Source of the DNA: an uncultured Lachnospiraceae bacterium
GTDB taxonomy: Bacteria; Bacillota; Clostridia; Lachnospirales; Lachnospiraceae
Length of the DNA stretch: 64,000 nucleotides
Assembly (NCBI GenBank): GCA_910577645.1
Contig: CAJTOL010000012.1
Location: 22,647-86,646 of the forward strand
Direction of reading: 5' to 3'
Below, in pieces: positions 35,094 through 43,862 of the stretch. How positions within the stretch are numbered: the first letter of the stretch is position 1; each line of letters starts with the position of its first letter. Below the pieces are notes generated by a model. The model searched no databases. It saw only the letters and a list, made by a program, of their open reading frames with translations, and was not told the DNA's origin. The position numbers were made by a program, and so were the translations under genes.

Positions 35094-35193
35094 AGTTATT
35101 AGAGCTATATACTTAACTTCGGAAGTTACTTAGTGCATATTGTACAAGCGAGGCATCGCTTTGTCAACAATAAATCCTAACATCATAAAAGTA

Positions 35194-35223
35194 TTGCTTT
35201 TTGGGGGACAGATTGCATATAAT
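35194..35223 (+). promoter_or_regulatory. Promoter of the ttcA-like gene
   Basis: TTGCTT and TATAAT separated by 18 bases, 60 bases before the start codon. Confidence 0.55.
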
Positions 35224-35282
35224 AGAGATGCTTTAAAAGCGGCGGCATGTAAACAGAATACTATGATTAAGGAAACAAACCA

Positions 35283-36116
35283 ATGGAAGAATACCGCATT
35301 ATCGAACAAAGCATCATCAAACAATTCCGCAAATCCATCTGGCGGCCTTTTGTCCGGGCCCTCAATGACTATAATATGATAGAGGAAGGCGACCAGATTG
35401 CCGTCTGCATCTCCGGAGGCAAGGATTCCATGCTTCTGGCTAAATGTATGCAGGAAATTTTGCGCCACGGCAAGATGGAATTTGGTCTTAAATTTTTGGT
35501 TATGGATCCGGGGTATCATCCGGATAACCGCCGCCTGATTGAGGAGAATGCCAGGCGGATGAACATTCCTGTTCACATCTGTGATTCGGACATTTTTGAT
35601 ATTGTGGTGGATGTGGATCAATCCCCCTGCTACCTCTGCGCCCGTATGCGCCGGGGGTATCTCTATGCCCATGCCAAGGAGCTGGGATGCAATAAGATTG
35701 CCCTGGGCCATCATTTCGACGATGCCATTGAAACGACGCTGATGAGCGTGCTGTATGGCGGTCAGTTTAACACCATGATGCCGAAACTCCACAGCACTAA
35801 TTTTCCCGGGATGGAGCTGATTCGTCCTTTGTACCTGGTAAAGGAGAAAGCAATTTTAGAATGGAAAGAATACAATCACCTGAGATTTCTTCAATGCGCC
35901 TGCCGTTTTACCGAACAGATTGCCAGAGAAAAGGCGATGGAAGAGCAGGTTCATTCCTCTAAACGCCAGGAAATCAAGGAGCTGATTCAAGAGCTTCGGA
36001 CAATTAATCCAGGGGTGGATATGAATATTTTCCGAAGTGTGGAAAATGTCAATCTGGATGCCTGTATTGGGTATGTAAAAAACGGAATACGTCACCGCTT
36101 CCTGGAAGAGTACTAG
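35283..36116 (+). CDS. TtcA-family tRNA 2-thiolation protein (PP-loop ATPase)
   Basis: A 277-residue ATP pyrophosphatase-fold protein. The PP-loop SGGKDS is at residues 44-49. The pair Cys116/Cys119 in SPCYLCARMRRG and the CAC pair at 205/207 could bind the iron-sulfur cluster used for thiolation. GHHFDDAIETTLM is also conserved. TtcA modifies C32 of tRNAs; other TtcA-like proteins thiolate other positions, so the exact target is open. No strong ribosome site precedes the ATG. It stands alone between divergent and co-directional neighbours. Confidence 0.88.
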   Translation: MEEYRIIEQSIIKQFRKSIWRPFVRALNDYNMIEEGDQIAVCISGGKDSMLLAKCMQEILRHGKMEFGLKFLVMDPGYHPDNRRLIEENARRMNIPVHICDSDIFDIVVDVDQSPCYLCARMRRGYLYAHAKELGCNKIALGHHFDDAIETTLMSVLYGGQFNTMMPKLHSTNFPGMELIRPLYLVKEKAILEWKEYNHLRFLQCACRFTEQIAREKAMEEQVHSSKRQEIKELIQELRTINPGVDMNIFRSVENVNLDACIGYVKNGIRHRFLEEY

Positions 36117-36197
36117 ACGTGTTTGAAAATTCATTCCTGCATAATCTTCCGGCCTGCCGCATACATTTTCCTAAGGAAAGAAAGGCGGGCAGGTATT

Positions 36198-37778
36198 ATG
36201 GAATTAGTGAAGAAGCAGATACATATGAACCGGTGGAAGGGAAACGTAACTACCCAAGTGACCCTGGATGATGATTTTATTGTGCCGGATACCATGGACG
36301 ACATGGCCCAGGTGCTTTTGGACAACGGGGAAGTTCAGATAGAGTCCTTAAAAAATCAGGGAGAGAAGGTTCTGGTAAAGGGAAAGCTGGACTTTCAGGT
36401 GCTTTACCGGAGAGAGGAAGGGGGACTCCAGACCCTTGGGGGAACCATTCCTTTTGAGGAAACCATCAATGTGCCGGGGCTGGAAGAGAGAGATGATGTA
36501 AGCTTAAACTCTGAGCTGGAAGATTTAAGCACCGGTATGGTTAATGCCAGAAAATTGGGAGTTAAGGCCATTGTCACCCTGGAGGTGCGGGTGGAAAGCC
36601 TTTATCAGACAGAAGCGGCAGTGGATGTGGAAGATGTGAACCCCATATCCGGCAACAGCACCGGAAATGTTCTGGTTCAGCACCGGACTATGGATGTTGC
36701 GGCTATTGCGGCCCGCCACAAGGATACCTTCCGCATTAAGGAGCAGATGTCGTTATCCGGAAACAAACCCAATATCGACCAATTATTATGGAAGGAAATG
36801 CGGTTGTGCGGTGTTTCTGCCCGTCCGGTGGACGGACGGATGCAGATAGACGGAAGCCTGGCAGTTTTTGTTATTTACTCCGGGGAAGGAGACGAGACGC
36901 CGGTACAATGGTGGGAGGAAACCATCCCGTTTTCCGGCGAGGTGGAGGTGACAGACGCAGACGCGGATATGATCCCGGTGGTCAATATGCGCCTGGCCCA
37001 CAAAGATGTAGAGGCGCGGCCGGATTATGACGGAGAAATGCGGGATCTGGATGTGGACGCAGTTTTGGAGCTGGATATGAAGCTTTATGAGGAACAGGAA
37101 CCTGAGCTGTTAAGCGACCTTTACGCGGTAGACAGGGAGCTGACTCCGGTTACCAAAGAGGCCTGTTTTGAGCAGATACTTACAAAAAACGGCTGCAAAT
37201 GCCGGGTGGCAGAGAAGGTTTCTCTGGATCAGAATCAGAGGGTGCTGCAAATTTGCCACAGCAATGGAACCGTAAAAATAGACGAGATTTCTGTGGGAGA
37301 GAATCAGCTTATTATTGATGGTGTGGTGGAGGTTTCCCTGCTTTACCTGACCAGCGACGATTCCGCCCCGGTTCAGTCGGCGGATCATATGGTTCCTTTC
37401 CACTGTACGGCGGAGGCCAGGGGAATCCGGGAGGACAGCGTCTATCAGGTGATTCCTGGTTTAGAGCAGCTTACCGCAGTAATGGTAGGCGGCGACGGCG
37501 TGGAGGTAAAGGCTGTGGTAGCCCTGGATGTACTGGTGCTCCAGCCTGTATGCGAAACAGTTATTACCGGTGTAACGGAACAGCCTTTGGATTTAAAAAA
37601 GCTTCAGGATATGCCGGGGATTGTAGGATATATCGTCCAGGCCGGTGACAGCCTGTGGAAAATTTCAAAAAAATTCCATACAACAGTGGACAGTATCATG
37701 GCGATGAATGAACTGTCCAGTGACGAAATCCGAATCGGCGACAGGCTGATTCTGGTAAAACAAGTGGCTCAGGGATAA
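36198..37778 (+). CDS. sipL: SipL-like spore coat morphogenesis protein (SPOCS and LysM domains)
   Basis: A 526-residue protein made of repeated SPOCS (DUF3794) domains, seen in units such as EVQIESLKNQGEKVLVKGKL and KIDEISVGENQLIIDGVVEV, ending in one LysM domain (YIVQAGDSLWKISKKF to EIRIGDRLILVK). In Clostridioides difficile the protein with this layout, SipL, binds SpoIVA through its LysM domain and tethers the coat to the forespore. The ATG at 36198 has GGCAGG upstream; a 25-codon extension is unsupported. Orthology is inferred from architecture and length. Confidence 0.85.
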   Translation: MELVKKQIHMNRWKGNVTTQVTLDDDFIVPDTMDDMAQVLLDNGEVQIESLKNQGEKVLVKGKLDFQVLYRREEGGLQTLGGTIPFEETINVPGLEERDDVSLNSELEDLSTGMVNARKLGVKAIVTLEVRVESLYQTEAAVDVEDVNPISGNSTGNVLVQHRTMDVAAIAARHKDTFRIKEQMSLSGNKPNIDQLLWKEMRLCGVSARPVDGRMQIDGSLAVFVIYSGEGDETPVQWWEETIPFSGEVEVTDADADMIPVVNMRLAHKDVEARPDYDGEMRDLDVDAVLELDMKLYEEQEPELLSDLYAVDRELTPVTKEACFEQILTKNGCKCRVAEKVSLDQNQRVLQICHSNGTVKIDEISVGENQLIIDGVVEVSLLYLTSDDSAPVQSADHMVPFHCTAEARGIREDSVYQVIPGLEQLTAVMVGGDGVEVKAVVALDVLVLQPVCETVITGVTEQPLDLKKLQDMPGIVGYIVQAGDSLWKISKKFHTTVDSIMAMNELSSDEIRIGDRLILVKQVAQG

Positions 37779-37909
37779 TTTTATGAAATTTGGAGATACC
37801 CATACTGTACACAAATAATCTGCTGTGCGGTATGGGTTTTGCCGTTTATGGGAGAAACAGATGCCGGATGTCCGGCCTACTGCCGCAGGCTTCAAAGGAG
37901 GGACTTGCA

Positions 37910-38299
37910 ATGAAATCAGAACCAACATTTTTAATCGGTGAGCACGGCCAGGCTGTCATAGAGGTAATAGGCGGCCCTCACCAGGAAAACTTTAAGTGCT
38001 GCGATCAGCCCATGGGGCTTCTGCTTGCCAATACCACGGATGGAGCAAAGGAAAAGCACCTTCCTCAGGTGAAGGTAAAAGGGAATAAGGTTACGGTTAA
38101 GGTAGGAGAAAATCCTCATCCCATGACCGGCGAGCACAATATCCAGTGGATTTACCTGCAGACAGAAAAAGGCTGCCAGAGACGGATGCTGGAGCCGGAC
38201 AAACCGGCAGAAGCTGAGTTTCTGGTAGCTGATGACGACAAGCCGGTGGCAGTATACTCTCACTGTAATCTTCATGGATTTTGGAAGACCAGTCTGTAA
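37910..38299 (+). CDS. Desulfoferrodoxin-family superoxide reductase lacking center I cysteine pair
   Basis: A 129-residue protein with the catalytic iron site of superoxide reductases: His50 in KEKHLP, His70 in NPHPMT, His76 in GEHNIQW, and Cys119 with His122 in HCNLHG. In desulfoferrodoxins the N-terminal CxxC plus CC pair holds a second iron (center I). Here the CC remains (Cys30-31 in FKCCDQPM) but the CxxC positions read FLIGEHGQ, so center I cannot form. It likely removes superoxide in the cytoplasm of an anaerobe. AAAGGAGGG precedes the ATG. Confidence 0.88.
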   Translation: MKSEPTFLIGEHGQAVIEVIGGPHQENFKCCDQPMGLLLANTTDGAKEKHLPQVKVKGNKVTVKVGENPHPMTGEHNIQWIYLQTEKGCQRRMLEPDKPAEAEFLVADDDKPVAVYSHCNLHGFWKTSL

Positions 38300-38398
38300 A
38301 AGCGGGACATACACCTTTTTGCCATTGTGTGATATAATACAGTATAAACACCTTGTGCATCCAGCTGGTGCTTCATCATAGATTACAGGGCAACCTGG

Positions 38399-38433
38399 AC
38401 GGTAATGATGCAGTTGCAAAGCATAATTACCGT
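38399..38433. other. Hairpin before the GIY-YIG gene
   Basis: ACGGTAAT pairs with ATTACCGT, with an inner ATGC/GCAT pairing. It lies in the leader of the GIY-YIG gene. There is no T-run, so it is not a terminator; purpose unknown. Confidence 0.4.
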
Positions 38434-38482
38434 TTACATAGAAAATCGGAATTTTCACAGTAAAGAGGCAAGAGGCAAACCC

Positions 38483-38761
38483 ATGAATTATACTTATATT
38501 CTCCAATGCGCTGACGGAACCTTCTACTGCGGCTGGACAAACTGTCTGGAAAAACGGCTGAAGGCGCATAACCAGGGCAACGGAGCAAAATACACCAGGA
38601 ACCGCCGGCCGGTGGTTCTGGCTTATTACGAAGAATTTGCTACCAAACACGAGGCTATGCGCCGGGAAGCCGCCATAAAAAAGCTGACCAGAGAACAGAA
38701 AAAGCGTTTAATTGCCGCCGGAACAAAGGCTCATGCTACAAATGCATACATCATAATATAG
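38483..38761 (+). CDS. GIY-YIG nuclease-superfamily protein
   Basis: A 92-residue protein of the UPF0213/YhbQ type: YTYILQCADGTFYCGWTNCL carries the GIY-YIG equivalents (here YIL and YCG), then RLKAHNQGNGAKYTRNRRPV and a conserved Glu in YYEEFATKHEAMRREAAIKK. Family members have nuclease activity on DNA in some cases. Its 3' end overlaps the convergent hlyIII gene by 31 bases. AGAGGCAAG precedes the ATG. Confidence 0.85.
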   Translation: MNYTYILQCADGTFYCGWTNCLEKRLKAHNQGNGAKYTRNRRPVVLAYYEEFATKHEAMRREAAIKKLTREQKKRLIAAGTKAHATNAYIII

Positions 38762-39405
38762 TGGCACAGACTGCCGCCCATGACAAAAAGGTGGAAAATT
38801 TCATGGGATCCGAAATATTTATGCCGGGCGTTAAACAGGGGCAGCTTCAAAGCATAGATCACGCCGCCTAAGGTGTAAATAATCCCCCCTGCCAACAGCC
38901 AGCAGAAAGCTGCTGTGGGGAGAGCCTGTACGATCCGGGTAAAAGCAAGGACACAAACCCAGCCCATTGCAATATACAGGCAGGAAGAGAACCACTTGGG
39001 ACAGGTGATCCAGAAAGCTTTAATCACAATGCCGGCAACGGCGATTCCCCAGACCAGACTCAACAGCAGCCAGCCGGTTCGGTCGCCCAACACGATCATG
39101 CACACCGGGGTGTAGGTTCCGGCAATCAGGATAAAGATCATCATATGATCCAGTTTACGGAGAAGCCGGTTGATTTTGGGAGAAATATCCAGAGTGTGAT
39201 AGGTGGCGCTGGCAGCATACAGCAGGATCATACTGATAATAAATACAGCCAGGGCGGCTACATGAAAATGTCCGGGTTCCCGGGCAGCCTTCATAAGCAG
39301 AGGGCCGGCGGCCAGAATTGCCAGAGCCATGGCAATAAAATGAGTAATGGCACTGCCGGGATCTTTTATTTTGGAAAGGTTGGATTCTATAGCTTCACGT
39401 GACAT
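38731..39405 (-). CDS. Hemolysin III / YqfA family membrane protein
   Basis: A 224-residue protein with seven predicted membrane spans of the PAQR/HlyIII superfamily. Conserved residues appear in SATYHTLDIS (Ser, His), KLDHMMIFILIAGTYTP (Asp, His) and SHEIFHLFVMGGSLCHY (His pair), which bind zinc in the family. The name is historical; most members are lipid-homeostasis proteins. AGGAGG lies before the ATG at 39405. Two direct repeats (39431-39608) stand in its upstream region. Confidence 0.88.
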   Translation of the reverse strand: MSREAIESNLSKIKDPGSAITHFIAMALAILAAGPLLMKAAREPGHFHVAALAVFIISMILLYAASATYHTLDISPKINRLLRKLDHMMIFILIAGTYTPVCMIVLGDRTGWLLLSLVWGIAVAGIVIKAFWITCPKWFSSCLYIAMGWVCVLAFTRIVQALPTAAFCWLLAGGIIYTLGGVIYALKLPLFNARHKYFGSHEIFHLFVMGGSLCHYIMMYAFVA

Positions 39406-39430
39406 AGTAATACCTCCTAAATATAAATAT

Positions 39431-39518
39431 AACAATGAATCGGCACGCGACGCTAGGCGTCCCCTGCCAAATCGTCGGAAGGTATCCTAAAAAATGCTTT
39501 CGCATTTACCTTCCTCCT
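39431..39518. repeat. 88-base intergenic repeat, copy 1
   Basis: First of two near-identical direct repeats. It contains a GACGC/GGCGTC hairpin and a larger stem GGAAGGTA/TACCTTCC enclosing AAATGC-TTTC-GCATTT. Differences from copy 2 are a few substitutions and one A. Confidence 0.85.
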
Positions 39519-39521
39519 GGT

Positions 39522-39608
39522 AACAATGAATCGGCACGCGACGCCAGGCGTCCCCTGCCAAATCGTCGGAAGGCATCCTAAAAATGCTTTCGCATTTACC
39601 TTCCTCCT
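39522..39608. repeat. 88-base intergenic repeat, copy 2 (87 bases)
   Basis: Second copy, three bases after the first. In this copy the GACGCC/GGCGTC stem is perfect. The structure suggests a folded RNA or a REP-like element rather than a CRISPR, since there are only two units with no spacer. Confidence 0.85.
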
Positions 39609-39738
39609 CATAAAAGTTGAAACTGTGTAATGTAGTATTGAAAACTATATAGTGTTATATTACATACTATACACTATTTTTGAAAAGATGCAAGGATTTT
39701 ATAAAAAATTTACTTTAGGAAAGGCAGGAATACAGAAG

Positions 39739-40443
39739 ATGCTTCGGATTTTGTATGAGGATCCATATATTGTGGTGCCGGTAAAGCCGGCGGGGATGGA
39801 AGCTCAGTCCAGCCACAGCTTTGAGCCGGATATGGTTAGCGAATTGCGGAAACATATAAACAAGTTATCCACAACGTCGTCCACAGGAGCGGCAGAACCG
39901 TATGTGGGAGTTATCCACAGACTGGACAAGCCTGTAGGCGGGGTTATGGTCTATGCAAAGACACAGAAGGCGGCTGCCGCGCTGTCAAAGCAAGTGCAGC
40001 AGGGTGCTTTAAAAAAGACCTATTGTGCAATACTATGTGGAAAACCTGTGGATAGTGTGGGGAAATATATGGATTTTTTGAAAAAGGATGGAAAGAATAA
40101 TTATTCACAAATTGTGGATAAGTCTGTGGATGAAAGCAAACTGGCAGAGCTTTCCTATAAGATTCTGGAGACAAAGGTGGTGGATGGGCAGGAGCTTTCT
40201 CTGGCAGAGATTCAGCTTCATACAGGACGGCATCATCAAATCCGGGTCCAGTTTGCCGGACACGGCACACCGCTGTTGGGGGACGCCAAATATGGAAATC
40301 CACAGAAGAATCGGCCTTTCCGCTCTGATTCTCTGGCTTTGTGGGCAATGAAATTGACATTTTTTCACCCGGAAACGGGAAAGGCCATGACATTTTCGGT
40401 AAAACCGGAGGGACGGGATTTCAAAAAATTCTTAGCCATATAG
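39739..40443 (+). CDS. RluA-family pseudouridine synthase
   Basis: A 234-residue RNA pseudouridine synthase. The catalytic Asp is in VIHRLDKPVGGVMVYAKT (HRLD motif); ELSLAEIQLHTGRHHQIRVQ and GHGTPLLGDAKYG are family blocks. There is no S4 domain. Target RNA (23S rRNA or tRNA) cannot be told. The ATG at 39739 follows AGGAA; an in-frame longer start from 39652 would add 29 residues without family likeness. Confidence 0.88.
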   Translation: MLRILYEDPYIVVPVKPAGMEAQSSHSFEPDMVSELRKHINKLSTTSSTGAAEPYVGVIHRLDKPVGGVMVYAKTQKAAAALSKQVQQGALKKTYCAILCGKPVDSVGKYMDFLKKDGKNNYSQIVDKSVDESKLAELSYKILETKVVDGQELSLAEIQLHTGRHHQIRVQFAGHGTPLLGDAKYGNPQKNRPFRSDSLALWAMKLTFFHPETGKAMTFSVKPEGRDFKKFLAI

Positions 40444-40530
40444 GGAAAGTTTTCCAGGAGAATAATTCGGCGGTTTTGGTTCATACTAGAATTTGTACAA
40501 AGGAAGTACGAATCAGAAATAGGTGAGACC

Positions 40531-41610
40531 ATGGAAAAGCCGAAGGAGAAACTGAAGAAGATTCTTATGATAGCAGGAGTTACGGGAGCGGTGTATGCAG
40601 GATGCAAATACCTGCTGCCCCTCGTAATTCCTTTTTTTGCTGCTTATGGAACGGCTGTCCTTCTGGAACCGTCTGCCAGATGGATCCAGAAAAAGCTGTC
40701 CATAAAAACAGGCGGAAAAACATGGAAGATTCCGATTGAGGCCATAGGCGGGGCAGAGCTGGCGGCCGTGTTGCTTGCCTTGGGAGCCGGAATTTATTTT
40801 GGCGGCTGCAGGCTAATCCAGCAGGCCAAACTTTTAGCGGATACTTTGCCTCAGCTTATCAGGCAGTTTGATATGTGGCTTACAGGATACTGCCGATCCG
40901 CAGAGGAGATCTTTCATTTGAAATCCGGATATGTGGTCTGTCTGATGCAGGATATGCTGAGAGAATTAGGGTCAACCATAAAAACGGCTGCCATGCCTTA
41001 TTTGATGGTCAACTCTGTTTCTGTATTTCAGTGGATTGTAGGAGGAATGGTAATCCTGCTGGTGTTGTTTTTGGCTACCGTACTGACTTTGGGAAAGCTG
41101 GAAGCGATCCGGAGATTTGAAAAGAGATCCCTGTTTCGGGAAGAGTTTGCAGTAATCCATGAAAAATTCGGCATTTTCGGCAGGACTTATCTGAAGGTTC
41201 AGGCAGTAGTCCTTTTGCTTACTGTGGCAATCTGTATGGCTGGCCTGTGGGCAATAAAAAATCCGTATTATATTCTGCTGGGGATAGGAATCGGGCTGCT
41301 AGATGCCCTGCCCCTTTTCGGAACCGGAACGGTATTGGTTCCCTGGGCTTTGGTAGAGCTGCTTGCCGGGCGGGGAGGGAGAGCCGCCGCCCTTATAGGG
41401 ATCTATGTATTTTGCTACATCCTGCGTCAGGTTTTAGAAACCAGAATGATGGCAAAAGGAATGGGGCTTTCCGCCCTGGAGACACTGATTTCCCTCTATG
41501 CAGGGCTTGAGCTCTTCGGAGTGTGGGGCGTAGTCCTGGGCCCGGCGGCCCTTATGATGAGCAAAGCCCTTCTGGAAATTCTGGAGACAGCGCCTGCAAG
41601 AAAAAAATAA
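40531..41610 (+). CDS. ytvI: Sporulation integral membrane protein YtvI (AI-2E transporter family)
   Basis: A 359-residue membrane protein with about eight spans, beginning with the paired spans LPLVIPFFAAYGTAVLLEPS and including GIGIGLLDALPLFGTGTVLV and KGMGLSALETLISLYAGLEL near the end, which are typical of the AI-2E/YtvI family. YtvI is under mother-cell control in Bacillus; its function is not known. AGGTGAG precedes the ATG. It lies 87 bases after the pseudouridine synthase gene. Confidence 0.85.
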   Translation: MEKPKEKLKKILMIAGVTGAVYAGCKYLLPLVIPFFAAYGTAVLLEPSARWIQKKLSIKTGGKTWKIPIEAIGGAELAAVLLALGAGIYFGGCRLIQQAKLLADTLPQLIRQFDMWLTGYCRSAEEIFHLKSGYVVCLMQDMLRELGSTIKTAAMPYLMVNSVSVFQWIVGGMVILLVLFLATVLTLGKLEAIRRFEKRSLFREEFAVIHEKFGIFGRTYLKVQAVVLLLTVAICMAGLWAIKNPYYILLGIGIGLLDALPLFGTGTVLVPWALVELLAGRGGRAAALIGIYVFCYILRQVLETRMMAKGMGLSALETLISLYAGLELFGVWGVVLGPAALMMSKALLEILETAPARKK

Positions 41611-41663
41611 TTTTTTTCTTGCAGAAATCCTCATTCAGTGGTAGCATTAGCAAATATATTATA

Positions 41664-41744
41664 GCAGTTCAGATTCCACATCGGATGGATACCGGATGTT
41701 CTTGTCCGGCTATGCCGGACAAAAAGATATTCCGTCTGAACTGC
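41664..41744 (+). promoter_or_regulatory. Structured leader of asnA
   Basis: The outer arms GCAGTTCAGA (41664-41673) and TCTGAACTGC (41735-41744) are perfectly complementary and enclose a second perfect 9-base hairpin, TTGTCCGGC-TAT-GCCGGACAA (41702-41722). This nested fold lies 30 bases before the start codon. No T-box sequence was seen, so it is an unassigned regulatory structure. Confidence 0.55.
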
Positions 41745-41774
41745 TGCCAAAATAACCGCAAGGAGGATAAGAGT

Positions 41775-42782
41775 ATGGCGCTGATTTTACCAGAAGGATA
41801 TGATCCCAGGCTGACAGTCCGTCAGACCCAGGAGGCAATTAAATATATTCGGGATACATTCCAAAAAGAGTTTGGCAGGGAGATGAACCTGGAGCGAATT
41901 TCCGCGCCGCTTTTTGTAAAGAAAAGCTCTGGCTTAAACGATAATTTAAATGGAGTAGAGCGGCCGGTTCAGTTTGATCTGCTGGGAGAGGCGGACGAGA
42001 TTGTGGAGGTGGTTCAGTCTCTGGCAAAGTGGAAGAGAATGGCATTAAAACGCTATGGATTTCAGCCTGGAGAAGGCCTGTACACCAATATGAACGCCAT
42101 CAGGCGGGATGAATCTTTAGATAACCTTCACTCCTGTTATGTAGATCAGTGGGACTGGGAGAAGGTGATTACCAGGGAACAGAGAAACCTGGATACCTTA
42201 AAAGATACGGTAAGAACGATTTTTAAGGTCATTAAACATATGGAACATGAGGTTTGGTATAAATATCCCCAGGCAGTAAAACGCCTTCCCGAGGATATTG
42301 CTTTTATCACCACCCAGGAGCTGGAGGAACGCTATCCGGATAAGACGCCTAAGGAGAGGGAAAACCTGATCACCCAGGAGTACGGCTGTGTATTTCTGAT
42401 GAAGATAGGGGATAAACTGACAGGCGGAAAGCCTCACGACGGTCGCGCGCCGGACTATGATGACTGGCAGCTGAACGGAGATATCTTATTCTGGTTTGAT
42501 ACGCTAGGGTGCGCCCTGGAGATTTCCAGCATGGGTATCCGGGTAGATGAAAAGTCTCTGGATCAACAGCTTACAAAAGCTGGCTGCGATGACAGAAGGA
42601 GTCTGCCTTACCATAAGATGCTGTTAAACGGAGAACTTCCCTGTACGATTGGAGGAGGAATCGGTCAGTCCAGGCTATGTATGCTGCTTTTGAACCGCGC
42701 CCATGTAGGAGAAGTTCAGGCCAGCTTGTGGCCGGAGGATATGAGGAAAGCCTGCCAGGAACACAAGATTATACTGCTGTAG
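41775..42782 (+). CDS. asnA: Aspartate-ammonia ligase (asparagine synthetase A)
   Basis: A 335-residue enzyme that makes asparagine from aspartate, ammonia and ATP, related to class II aminoacyl-tRNA synthetases. The family pattern is clear: VRQTQEAIKYIRDTFQKEFG, LNDNLNGVERPVQFD, LYTNMNAIRRDE, SCYVDQWDWEKVI, DGRAPDYDDW and the motif-3-like GGGIGQSRLCMLLL. AAGGAGG precedes the ATG at 41775. A nested hairpin leader and an exceptionally long terminator bracket the gene. Confidence 0.96.
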   Translation: MALILPEGYDPRLTVRQTQEAIKYIRDTFQKEFGREMNLERISAPLFVKKSSGLNDNLNGVERPVQFDLLGEADEIVEVVQSLAKWKRMALKRYGFQPGEGLYTNMNAIRRDESLDNLHSCYVDQWDWEKVITREQRNLDTLKDTVRTIFKVIKHMEHEVWYKYPQAVKRLPEDIAFITTQELEERYPDKTPKERENLITQEYGCVFLMKIGDKLTGGKPHDGRAPDYDDWQLNGDILFWFDTLGCALEISSMGIRVDEKSLDQQLTKAGCDDRRSLPYHKMLLNGELPCTIGGGIGQSRLCMLLLNRAHVGEVQASLWPEDMRKACQEHKIILL

Positions 42783-42804
42783 GGAAAAGCCACGGAGCAG
42801 AGGG

Positions 42805-42868
42805 GGAATGGGGATGCCGCAAAATGAAATAGAAAGGCTCTGGTTTCATTTTGCGGCATCCCCATTCC
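42805..42868 (+). terminator. asnA terminator with a perfect 25-base stem
   Basis: Two 25-base arms (42805-42829 and 42844-42868) are perfectly complementary around a 14-base loop and are followed by TTTTTT. The stem is much longer than needed for termination. The right arm recurs in part (TTTCATTTTGCGACATCCCC) at 53354-53373. Confidence 0.9.
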
Positions 42869-42896
42869 TTTTTTGTTACCGGGTATCCGGCAAAAA

Positions 42897-43625
42897 TTAT
42901 TCTGGATCAAAAATACCTTCCGGAAGAAATTCCGCCAGCTTTTTGAGAGAAGTGTTGACCACTAAATCTTCCGGAAAATCCATTTCCTCAAGAAGCTGGT
43001 GGACATAGCTGTGATTGCCTACGTCAAAGCAGATATGGGCGTCACTGTCTAAAATAATGTGAGTTTTATACTTTCGGCAGTATTCCAGGAGAGTCTGATA
43101 GTTTTGGCGGGCGTTGGCGCGAAAACCCCTGGGGCTTAAGGAGGAATTATTTACCTCTAAGAGCTTGTGGTGCTGGGCAGCTGCGGCCGCCAGAGTCTCG
43201 TAATCCGTAGGGAAACGTCCGTCATCCGGATGGCCGATAATCTGAATAAAGGGATTTTCTAAAGCCTTCAAATAGGCGGAGGTGTTTTCCTGCATGGTTT
43301 TACCGCTGTAGCAGGGCGGATGGATACTGGCAATCCCGTAATCCAGCCGGGCCAAGGTACTTTCAGGCAAATCCACTTTTCCTGTGGGATCCAGAATATT
43401 CAGCTCGGCGCCCATAATGATTTGGATACCGTGAAGCTTTCTGGGAATGACTTTAAAATTCTGAAAATAAAAGCTTCCCAGGGTGCCGGGCATAGCGGGG
43501 GCGTGGTCTGTGCAGCCATATAGCTCTAAGCCCTTACTGGCAGCCGCCTGAATCATTTCTGCCAGGGTGCTGTAAGCGTGGCCGCTGGCCAGGGTGTGGG
43601 TGTGAAGATCAAACTTATCATTCAT
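42897..43625 (-). CDS. PHP-domain phosphatase, YcdX type
   Basis: A 242-residue metal-dependent phosphoesterase. Metal ligands are visible in FDLHTHTLASGHAYSTL, GCTDHAPAMPG, GAELNI, GIASIHPPCY, QIIGHPDDGRF and ILDSDAHICFDVG, matching YcdX-like trinuclear-zinc phosphatases. The start is taken as the ATG at 43625 because homology begins there; the longer frame to 43736 adds 37 unmatched residues. Natural substrate is unknown. Confidence 0.85.
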   Translation of the reverse strand: MNDKFDLHTHTLASGHAYSTLAEMIQAAASKGLELYGCTDHAPAMPGTLGSFYFQNFKVIPRKLHGIQIIMGAELNILDPTGKVDLPESTLARLDYGIASIHPPCYSGKTMQENTSAYLKALENPFIQIIGHPDDGRFPTDYETLAAAAAQHHKLLEVNNSSLSPRGFRANARQNYQTLLEYCRKYKTHIILDSDAHICFDVGNHSYVHQLLEEMDFPEDLVVNTSLKKLAEFLPEGIFDPE

Positions 43626-43862
43626 AAGAGTTAAAGATCCTTTCCGGGGTACAAAATCATAAATCTTCCTGCCTGTCAGGGGGAAGGAACAATCAAAGGC
43701 ACTGGCCCTGTGAAAAATTTTATCATATTCTGACATAAGGGAAAAGGGCTTTCTTAAATTTTTGTGAAAACCCTGGCAAATTTGATTCTTTTGTGTTTAA
43801 ATAGTAGGTGGGAAAATGGGGACTTTTCCCGACAGTTCAAGATTGATGGAAAAGAGAGGTAC

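Noticed and set aside
38731..39405. Hemolysin virulence gene
   Set aside because: HlyIII/YqfA proteins are widespread membrane proteins; the name does not imply haemolytic action here.
39431..39608. Possible CRISPR array
   Set aside because: Only two long repeats with a three-base gap, no spacers, and no cas genes in the window.
41611..41774. T-box riboswitch before asnA
   Set aside because: No TGGNACCGCG-type T-box sequence or specifier-loop layout was found; only simple nested hairpins.
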